Assembly: GCA_016283155.1 (NCBI GenBank)
Contig: JAEEMI010000025.1
Coordinates: forward strand, 1-64,000
Direction: 5' to 3'
Length of the DNA stretch: 64,000 nt
From: Clostridia bacterium
Lineage (GTDB): Bacteria > Bacillota > Clostridia > Christensenellales > UBA1242
A model generated the notes under the pieces. The model was given only the letters and a program-made list of their open reading frames with translations. It ran no database searches and had not been told where the DNA came from. Every line of letters starts with the position of its first letter. Position 1 is the first letter of the stretch. Shown in pieces: positions 28,422 through 40,400 of the stretch. The position numbers and the translations under genes were made by a program.

Positions 28422-31400
28422 TTATTTAATTGTATAAAGTTTTTTGCGCATTGGTAGGTACACCACTAACGAAGCCACAGTCATTAACAAACCAACACCG
28501 AGGATGACAAACATTGTTACATATTCTTGGAAGGAATCTTTGGTTGTTTCTGGGTTTTCGGTTGGTTTTTCCGGAGTTGAATTTGTTTGTAAAGTGAAGG
28601 TAATGGCATCATCTGGCGTAGCGTTCAAGGCTGATTGACCGTAGGTTTGCATCCATTCTTGGTAACCGTCTTGGTAGGTAGTATAAGTAGCGGTATCCAT
28701 ACCCGACAAAGCCAGGTACGATTTAGCGCCGTTTGCGACGATGCCGGATGCACTGATTTGTTTGCCTTGTTGATCTTGGAAAACACATTGGACATCGTCG
28801 GTAGTTTCTTCCAAGTCAGCAACGAAAGTCATATTAGAGGTGGCTTTCATATTGAAATAATATTCAATATTTTTCCAGTGAGGATCATTAATGCCATCAT
28901 CGATAGTCCAATCGCCGTCAGTAGTAAACCAACCTTTAATACGGTAATTGTTAAATAACGTGCCAGTCCAGAATTGATTATGGTCTTCGTCTTCAACAAT
29001 TTGCGGTAACAAGATTGGCGCGTCTTTTTCGACGTAGACGCCGGTCTCACGACTGCGGTCGTTGTTGACATTAAACCATTTACCGGTTTTCAGAGCAATA
29101 CTGTAAACATCCGTATCGTTCATAATAATCCAATTAATTTTATACTTAACAACATCGGATTTAAAGAAATCAGCATAGAAAATTTGCGACGAATTACCAC
29201 GGTAGTATGAACCACTGGGATAGTTATTGCCGTTGCCAGCACGTGCTGTATTCCAGCCATTTGGCGTCAACAATTCGTGCGTATCTGTAGTTTCTTTACG
29301 ATAAATATTTTCTTCCAACAAATAGTCAATACCGTGCCATTTCCAACTTTCATCTGGCGCTACCGTTCCCGTCATTGGAACTGCACCATTACCGCTGTAT
29401 TGAATATGATAAACTTCATACAAGTAAACACGTAAATCTGCAGTCGGTAAACCTTTATAATAGGTATCTTTTTCTTCGTTCCATTTGACCAAAGTTTTGC
29501 GGCGTGTTTCTTGATTCAATTCGTCAGCTGTACGGAAATAGTACGCATTATTCAATGTTTGGACACGCAACACTGCTTTGCCTTTAACGCCTGTCGTACT
29601 TAAATCTTTGAAAGTACAGAATAATTTATCGCCGTTAGTATTTGCCCAACCTTCGTAACGATATTGAGTTGGCGCTTCCTCATAAGTCATTGTACCAGTA
29701 AAATCAATCCAAGCACGAACGTATGCCAATGTACTATAGGTATTATTTGGCATAACAATGAACACTTTACGATCTTCTTTGATTTCCACAATTTGGTAAG
29801 ATTCAGTTTGTGTATATGGATTAAAGTTCGGGGTCGGATTAATTTTATCTTCAACAATAATTCTGAATTGATAGGTTCCCATCGGTAATTGTTGACCATC
29901 TTGTTGCCAATCTTCCCAAGTACGATTGAGATTGTATTCATCATAAATACGATATTGGAATTTCGCGTACTGGCTAAATTCATTCTGTAATGCCGTAGAA
30001 TAGCTATCTGCAGCCATTGAGACTGTTTTTGTATTAAGATCATAAGCTGCGGTTACCAAACCTTGCACAATGTACTTAGTGTAAATGACTGCATTAATTT
30101 CACCTGACATAGGAATTTTACCTGAGAAATCAAAAATGTCATCATTATAATGTAAACGATAGTAAATTAAATAATTTCCACAATCTTTCGCCATAATATT
30201 GTAATCATTCCAAACGTTACAATCAAAGCTGTATTCAAAATATGGCATATCTTCTGGATCGAATACCGAAGCATAATCTGTTGATAATGAATAATAGTAG
30301 ATTAGATTTTGATATTCTGCTGTATATTCCATATAAGTTGATTCAGGTGCGGTACGAATTGATAAAATATGACGTTCAACCAATACTTGTAAAAGTTCGC
30401 CGACTGCTGGATCATTATTCTCTGGACCAATAAAAACATTATTGTGTTTGTTATCGGCATCAAAATCTACGTAGTAATAAATATCCCAAACGCCCGTTTT
30501 ATCAACCTGTGGTAATTCAATACTCCATTCACGATTTTCTGTATACGGTTTTTGTTTTGAATAATAAACTTTAACACTATTATCGTTAATTTCGTGGTTA
30601 AAGTAACCAGCTTCAACAGCAACTTGCATATGGTTATTATATTTCAAACCATAAATTGGTCTTGGGTTGACGTGCCATTTAATTTGACGCTGAGCAATAT
30701 TAATTTCCAAACCATAAATTGCTGAATCATAATAATTATGATTATTAGTACCCGCAATAATTTGATATTGGATATAATATGTACCGTGATCCGTACGACC
30801 TGGTAATTTGCCGTTTTCCCAAACATAGTTGCTAGAAGTTTTGTTATAGTAATAATAATATTTATTATTTGGTTGATCAGTATACCAGAATGCAATCTTA
30901 GCACCTTCGTTTGCTGTACCACGATCATTGTCCATTATCGCCAAATGACCATAGGTAATTAATTCGTGTTCATTTTCATCATAGACAATACCAGTTACTG
31001 GATTAGGATTATTGATCAAACCAAAATTGTAATCGCTAGCATCAATTGGCGCGATGTACACATCAACATATTCGGATTTTTGATTCCAGTTATTACCAGC
31101 AATAACGTTATATGAAACACGATAACGGGTTCCAATATAAGTATTACTAACTTGATTAAGTATTCCAGCATCAATACCTTTTACATTTATATAATTATTA
31201 ATTGAATTACCATTATTAACCTGATATTGATATTGAACCTCACTGGCCAAATAATATGGTTTTCCACTAACAACTTCATCTGGATCAGTATAATACGTAG
31301 TTGTCGTTGGTGCAAAATACGCTACTGGTTCTCTTACCAATAATGATTGTTCAGCACAGTTATAAGTTAGTTGTGGATTAATACCATCACCGTAATATTG

Positions 31401-34400
31401 TGGTTTAACTAAATATGCAATTTGAGCTTTCGCAATACTAATCTTTGCATAATATCCGGTAAAGTCTTCAATATTATCACTACCCGTCACTTTAACCCAT
31501 AAATAATAATCAATTGCATTTTTACCAGTTATCCTACTTAAATCGGTAACCCAAGCATTTGCATTTGTCGGACCTGCGTTAGTTTCACTACCAGTACCTA
31601 ATCCCCAACGCACAACTATGTTCGGATTATAAGTTTCCAGATTAACATCGCCAACACTTGCATTAATTTTAATCGTTAATTTACCTTCAGTATTTGGTGT
31701 TAAGTCAGCCAAAACTTGATTTTTACCAATGTATGATAAACCACTGTGTGTGTTGATACCATAAAAATAACTTTTGGTTAAAATTGCTTTAGTAATTACT
31801 GCTTTTTCATTCGGGTTATCAATGGCATAGCAACGCATATAATCAGCAATGTTATATTGACCATTTTTGGGATTTGGTTTACCAGTAACTTTTACCCAGA
31901 TATAATAATTGCCAGCATTACGTGCCTTTAAAGCATCAAGATTATTTTCATCAACCCATTCTGCTGGAGCGATGCTAGGATCACTCGAATAGCCATATTC
32001 AATTTTACTATAATCATTGGTACTATTTAATGTATAACCATTACTAAACTTTTGAACAACAATATTGTAATTATCATTCGTTTTTCCAACCAAGGTATGT
32101 TCTGCCCCATTATAAGTCGATGAAGTGAAAGTCATACCACTTAAAGTGGTCTTACGTAACTCAGATTGCGGATCCGCTTGGGCAATTGTAACTGAACCAA
32201 TGTAGCGAGGTTCTAATGCAGTGTGACTTGTACCTTGATTAAATTTAAGCCAAATATAATAAGTTCCCGCGTGAAGTTGTACTAGGTTGCTACCAGTAAT
32301 TGTATAATGCCAAGTATTATCTGATGTCGTACCTGTTTGTGTTCTAACATCAGGGCTACCACTAATGTAATAATATGCCCTACCCATATCACCAACTAGT
32401 TGGTTACCATTCTTCAATCTAACCGTGGCACCAGTCTTAATGATACGTTGATTTTTTCCATTATAGGTTAAGTCATAGAATTCTGGTGCGATAACATCAA
32501 GGTAACGTTCATCAACACGATAAATTTCAGCATAATTCGGAGCTACAAACATCGCATAGATTAACGGAATTGTTCCATCAATATTTTGATAATTATTACC
32601 AGATTTAAGTGCCAACTTAACGTATAATTGATAATTACCAACTGCTAAGGCTTTAGCGGATAAAATTGCTTTCCAAGAATCATCTGTGGCCAATGGAGCT
32701 GATTCGGTCGTAGTTTTGAAGCAATATTTAACATTACCAATGTCAATCTCGTCAGTAACATCATAACCACCAATTGAAACTTTTAATTCACCCGCAATCA
32801 AGCCATCGTTGTAACCTTGATTTGCTCCATTAAACATTACACTTAAACCAGTAATTCCAGAAATACTTAGTTCAGAATATTCGGCTTTTTCAATTTTAAT
32901 TGCATCACGCGTACTACCATCATTAGTAGCATATGTTGTCAAACATTGTCTAATAGTTTCAAAGTTGCTGCCACCATCATCTTCAAACATAATCCACAAA
33001 TAATATGTACCATATTTGGATTTGGTTAAAGTTTCCCAACTTGTATGCCAACCATTTAATGATTTATTACTTGGATCAGGAGAATTAGTACTACTATCAT
33101 TCAAAGCATAATAAACATTTCCTTTACGGTCATTTTCCATTGGATTATAACCAGAAACAACATTACCATTGGCATCACGTTTTTGAACTTCGACAACCAA
33201 ATTAAAATCACTAATCATTTGACGTTCTAAACTATTGTAATGATAGGTTTGTCCACTATAAGTCGTTTTTTTCAAACTAATTGAATTTGCATCGGCAGGT
33301 TTAATTGTGATTGTATTTAATTCAAAACAAACTGGATTTAAAGCATTATGGTTATCGCCAGCTTCAACCTTAATCCAAGGATAATAAGTACCTACCTGAC
33401 GAATAGTAACATCACTATAATTAGTTTTCCATTCGCTAGGTGCTGGTTCAATTTCTGGATTAGTTGAAACACCATATTTGATTACACCCAAAGCACCATA
33501 AGTAGTGTCTGATTTATGATTAGTATATTTAATCTTAGTAGTACCATTACTTTCTTTTAAATAAATTTTGTTACCATTTACTTCATAATACAAACTATAA
33601 TCCATCTCATTCAAGAAAACTTGATATTCCGATGCTGTATAAATTAAATTATCATTTTCCTCAGTTACTAAATTACTGTTTTCAACCTCAACTTTTTTAA
33701 TTTCAACCGTAATAAATACAGTAGCTGAATCAATCGGACCAACATTATCTCCCATATTACGTGTATCTGGTTTGAAATATAAATGATAAGAACCTGCAGC
33801 AGTTTTTTGGGTCAGATTAGCATACGGAACAAAACTATTTTGTGTATCTTCCCAACTATAAAGCAAATTAATTTCCGTCATTTGATGAGTTGTTTGATTC
33901 TCATATTGAGCCGAACCTTGGTTAAAGAGGTCATCATTACTGATAGCGTGCCCCGTATAATACACGTTGTTTTTCTTTGAAGGCATCGTCTTAATTGAAG
34001 CATTGGTTTGACTAATTGAAACTTCAACATACGGGTAATTCGTTTGATTCGCCTCTAATGTCAACGCATTAAAGATAGTAACACCATTTTCGGTATATGT
34101 AGCACCGCGATAATAAATACGATAAGTTCCAGCAGCAACTCTCGTTAAAGACGTTGCATTTTCTGTCCAACTAGTACTTACACCTTCTAGCCAGTACTCT
34201 ACCGCTGGTTTTGTTTGTGTACTCTTCGTAATCAATTGATGTGCGGTTTGTGTATCAGTCACCAAGCCAGTAATTTGTTTCGGTGGAATTTGTACAAACG
34301 ACGTTGTCGGAATAATTTCCGCACTGCCAAGATCATAATATTTTACAGCATAAACGCTGGTTGTATTGTTAATTGTAATTTTTAACCATAAATGATAGAC

Positions 34401-37400
34401 ACCAATATCTGTTACTTTGGCTGCAGCAATTGTATTTTGCCAACCACCCGTAGTAGCAGCAACAGTAGTTTCATTATCATCTTTAGTTAATAAATATTTA
34501 AAGGTTGTTGAAGACGAATAATTAACACCATTAATTTGAACTACTGGAGTTTCGTCTGCTTCAAATAATTGTTGTTGGACACCTTTAAATTCTATATCAG
34601 TAAAAGTATATTGATACTGATGTTGACTAACTCCACCATAATATTTTGCGACTTTAGATTGGTTAGTTAAACTGACCAAACTACTTGCATCAGAATTTTT
34701 CTTAACTTGGAAACTAATTTTAGTTCCCACAACAGCATTGTTTTGATAGGTATTATTATCAATTTGATAGATTTTAGAACCAGCCGCAACATTGGCACTA
34801 CCCGACCAGCTTATCCATAAATAATACGTATCAACATTTTTTACGACAAGACTGCTGTAATTAGCTAATGTATAATAAGTACCAGTCATCGTTGTTTGAT
34901 TATTGCAAACACCAATTTTAAATGCATTAGATGCAGCAAATGATGTAGTAAGATTGTTAATAGTTGTGGTTGTATCTGTACTTGAACTATTAACCTTAAC
35001 CGTCGGCGTCGAAGAAGCCTTAATTACTTTTTGGTTAGTATTACTAAATGTTAAAGAATAAGTTTTATAACCATCTGCAGTAGTGCTTGAAGTTTGTGGT
35101 TCAAAACTAAGGCCAGTAAAATAATAATTAGTAAAGTTTGTTAATTGTGTAATTTTAAAGCTACCATAAACACGTCCCGTCGTTTCAGTTAAGTTATCAC
35201 TTTGATTCCATTTAATCCATAAATAATAAGTGCCAACATCAGTTTTTGTCGGTAATTCCGCAACCGTACTTTTCCAATCATTATCGACCGTAGGTGCTGT
35301 CGTTCCGTCAGAATTAATTGCGTATTTGACACCCGAATAGATTAACGATTGATCAAATGATACTGTAGCACCTGATTTTACAATTTTATATGAACTACCC
35401 TTGTAAACACTGCTACCATTTTTAATATCAGCAGAAGTTGATCCAGTAATTGTCAATCCTTTCATTGTCACATTTGTAGCATCATAACGGGTAACATTAA
35501 TTGTGGCAGCTTTAAAGATGACACCATTCTGTAAACTGTTGTGCGATAATACACTAAACCACAAATACCACGTACCTGCTGTACTGGTGCTTAAGTTTTT
35601 AATTGCCGTATTCAAACTGGATGCAGTTGTACAATCGTTAAACGAACCTAACGCTGATTCATCGCTTTCTTGAGTAAACAAATATCCTAATTGGTTATAT
35701 TCAACGTTATTGTTCACATAATTATTACTAGTAATTCCGTTATATTGATTATTGTTAAATACACTTAAATTAATATTTTGATTGGCATTAAATGGTTTTG
35801 CAGAACCATTAGCATTAATTGCCGATGAGGTTAAGGTTAAACCACTAATCGTGATACCACTGATTGAATCAGTTTGTAAAATCTTAAACACAAAACTGGT
35901 CGTACTTCCTGCAATTTGTTTACTGTAAGTTTTTCCGGCTTTTGGTGTACAAGTAAATTGCAAAGTGTATGTACCAGCGTTAGTCACTGAATTATCTGGA
36001 GTTAAATTTTCAGTAGCACCATTATAACCCACATACGTTAATACAGTTTGAACATCTACCCAAGTGTCATCGGTACCACTATTTGATGAAACAACGTATT
36101 GATTACCAGCATAGATTTTGTGTGGCAAACCATCATAAACAACATCATTGTTTTTACTAATACTTACCGAATATGTGGCTTTACCAATTGTCGTATACAA
36201 CCCAGTACAGCCCCAACCAACTTCATTATATGAGGCTGTGGCATCAGCACGATACCACAAATAATATTTGATTTGATTACCACTGTCATTATATGCTGTG
36301 GTTTTGGTTAAGGCACTAATATCGGTACTTACAACATCTTTGTCACCAGGTGCGACCGTATTTGATTGTGTGATGGCGTAATAAATTGTAGCTTTTTCGT
36401 CTTTTACAGTATCGGTTGATAAATATACTTGACTAGCAGCTCCAGTAAAGAGTTGTTGATCAGCATTGTTATAAATCAAACCACTAATACCATTCAAACT
36501 TCCACGATTAATTCCACCGCCAGTTTTACCAATCGTCACCGTAATGGCTTGAACATAACTATTTTCGTAACCATATACATCCTGTATGTACCAAGAAATG
36601 GTATAAGCAGTGGCTTTGATACCTTTAAATGAATCAGCATTCCACTCGATAAAGCTACTACTATCATTCATTCGGTACATAAACGTACCTGTATATCCCG
36701 ATTTAAACGAACCAGGCGTAATCAAATTTTGTGCTACACCTGTAAACGATAAATTGTTAATTTTTTGTGGTGCTACATAATGTGTTCCTGCTTTCAATTG
36801 AGCTTTGGCAACAGTTAACGAAATGTAGCCCATTCCACTGTCCAAATAATCAGCGTCACCTTGAACGTAATATTCAATGGTGTAATAACCGGGGTCATTA
36901 ACCGTGATATCTTTATAGTTGTATGTAGCAGTAGATACCCAGCCATTTGCGCCACTAATCACATCAGTACCTTTACCAGTAACATTACCATTGGCATCGA
37001 TAATACTTTGGTACATCTCAATTGGTTCACCGGCATTATTAACAACACGGTATTGCATTTTACCGTGTACTGGAACACCGCCAGATTGTAACAACATAAT
37101 CGGGGCACCATCTTTATACACCAAGCTAGTACCAGCACTAGCTTTTGGTTCTTGACCAGCACTAATACTTGCGGCCGCCGCACCAATCGTTACATCAAAC
37201 CAACTGACATCGGTTTCGTGATAATCATAATATAATCTGACACCACTATCCGTAGCACTGACAAATCGATATTGCACCGTATAGGTACCGGGTAAACCAC
37301 GTTTTAACAAATCGGGATATACACCAGTACCCCAGTCATCAAACCAATCGGCATCTGCCCCTTGATTGGCATCACCCTTGATCCGATATTGCAATTTACC

Positions 37401-40400
37401 AATTGTTTTACCACCTGTATTCGTCTTCAAACTACCTTGATTGAACAACGCCTTTTGCACCGCAGCGCCATTATTACCAGTTGTATAGACTAAATCTGTA
37501 CCGACTTTTGCTGTCGGTTTAGTAATTAATGAAGTCGCCGAGCCTTTATTAATAGTAACGGTAAAGAATTGAACCGGCGTGTCATAATAACATTTATATC
37601 CACCGACAGTTTTACCTTCAATGTAATATTCAACCTTATACGTATTTGGCAATTCGGCCTCAATTTTTGAACTATCATTGGTAAATGCCACCATTGCATT
37701 CGAAACGCCAACTTTGGATAATTGATACTTTAATGTTCCAGTACTTGTATCACTGGTTCCTGCATTACCTAATAAACTAAGTTTTGTTCCATTATACGCT
37801 AATGTCGCAGTCGGTGCTGCCGGCTTGTTAGTATCGTTATTACCGTATTTGGCTTGTCCCTGATCAATGGTTACCATAAAGCTGCTTTCGGGGCTATTTT
37901 CATAACCGGTACTTTTACCCTTTGCGTAGTAGGTGATAGTATATGATCCCGGATACGTTCCAACAATTTTACTGGTATCTGTCGTAAAGCCTACGTTGGT
38001 ACTGGGACCAGTAACTTTATAGTTCATTGTTCCCATTGCATTAGCCACGCCAACTTTTGAAAGTAGCCCTATTGAACTACCAACATAAGATAAACCACTC
38101 TTGCCTACAGGAGCGGTAACAACAGCCGCCTGATTTGACAGAATTGACGCCGAAATAGTACCAAGGTTACTGGTAGAATAATTACTTGATTTTGTAATCA
38201 CTTTAAATTCGATTGTATAATTGGCGACATCCTTTACCTTAATATAAGCTATGTTATTTGTCCATTCACCACTTGCAGTAGGAACGCCCGATACATTAAA
38301 TCGTTTTGCGGTATCAACCGTAGCACCTGATGGATTGGATACGGCAGTACCATTACTGTGTGGTATCACGGCTGAATATGCATTATTGGTTCCCTTTTTC
38401 AATATGCGATAAATGATAAAACCATCATCAGCGCTAACACCAGCCTCAATTGTACTTAATAGTTGTTGATAACCATTATTAAACAATTTATCTTCCGCAC
38501 TTGCCGCTGGCACACTGATTTGCAATTTCTGAATTGTCGCGATAATTGTACCAATCGCACTATTTTCACAATTATCAGTACTGTCAGCGGCAGCACGGTA
38601 TTGAATGTAATAATTCCCCGCGTTGGTACCCTTTAAATTTGCAGGCAACGTACTTGGCAAATCAGTCCACCCATCAGTTGGCCACTCGGGACTACCATTT
38701 GTGTATTTTGTAGGCACACGATATTGCATTTTCCAACCAATACCAACGCTACCATTATCAACTAACAAATTTTTTGACGTACCATCATACACTGATACCG
38801 TATTTGGTGTTGGCGCAACGACAGTTGGTGTTCCTTTATAAACAGTAATTGAAATACTTTGTGGATCGCTATCAAGATAATTATTATCAGCAGCAACAAT
38901 TTTATAATCTAAAATATAGTCACCGGCATTTGAAACAGTCATTTGGTTAATATCAGTATTCCAATTTTTACCAGTAATATATCCATTAACACCGTCACTT
39001 TGTTTTCTTAATTTGTATTGGATTGAACCCATTCTTTCTGTGGTTGAACCAAACTTAAAATTAACACTACCCTTCGTTGAATCTGATAACAATTTATGTG
39101 TCACAATTGTACCATCACTACCATAACTAACAGTGAAAGTTCGCGTTGGATTTGGGTAAGTGTCAATTGTTGCTTTATAAGCCGCAATCGTTACCGTCAT
39201 TTCGTATGGAACATGTCCACTAAGCATAAAATATCCATCTGGCCAACCATCTTCACCTACAATATAATACTGGACCGTATAAGTACCGGCCGCCGTAGCC
39301 TTCATCTCATTAATATCAATAGCTGTTTGCCAATTACCAGACGTACCAATGCGGTAGCACACAGTTCCGTGATCCGCCGTACCAGGACTTTCTAATAATT
39401 GTTGAGGACTTCCATTGTAGACAAGACCAGTATAAGGAACCGGTTGTTGTGTTAAACAAGTAACAAGATCACCAACAGCTACTTCTATACTACGTATACC
39501 AGACCGGTTGAAATTTTCGTTACCATCTACGTAAAAATATACTCTATGTTTCCCCGATTCAATTGCTGTGACTGCTGTCCAATCATCTGTCCAACCATTT
39601 ACAAAATCTGTCGTTCCGTTAGATGATGGTATTTCATCAACTACGTAATAAATCTTTGACCCCATTTTGCATTTCACACCATTATTATTCATTACTTCTA
39701 TTATAGTCGCGGGCGACTCAAGTAAACAAAGCGGATCAGATGTATAATTCAAATTTTTAGCACCTGTTGGGTTTGTAGCGCCTGCATTGTTCTTGTTAAT
39801 TACAGCAGTAAAAGAAGTTATCGTCTCAAGGTAGTTTGTTGTTTCAGGAATTTTTGCCCAAACTGTATAATTACCAGCGTCAATGCCATAAATATTACTG
39901 TAGCTCGTATACGTACCGTTTTTATCCAGTGAAAACAATATATTAGTACCCGAATTAGTCTCGTTTGCATATCCAGTACTGCCCAAAAAATGAATCTCAT
40001 TGCCATATTGATACTGATATGAATATATATTCGGTTTAGTTGTAAAACTATTCACGGCTTTGTCAATTCTTATCTCACCGTCCGTGTCAGTATTACCACC
40101 GGTCGCCCAAACATCATCGCTTTGTATATAATCATAACCATTAGTACTGTTTTGCGGACAAGCATTACACTTAACTTTGTATACACCTGCCGATTGCTGA
40201 CTGACATTCGATAATGTGTTAGTGGAAGAAGCTGAATTAGTACCAACACGATATGTTGTGTATTTTATATAATAAGCATTCGTAGGTACGTTTGCATTAT
40301 TTGCAAGTTTTGTCGTTACACTTCCGCCCGAATCTAATAATTTTTGACTGTTTTTATTATAAATAATTGACGTACTTTTCAAAACAGGAGCACTGGCCGA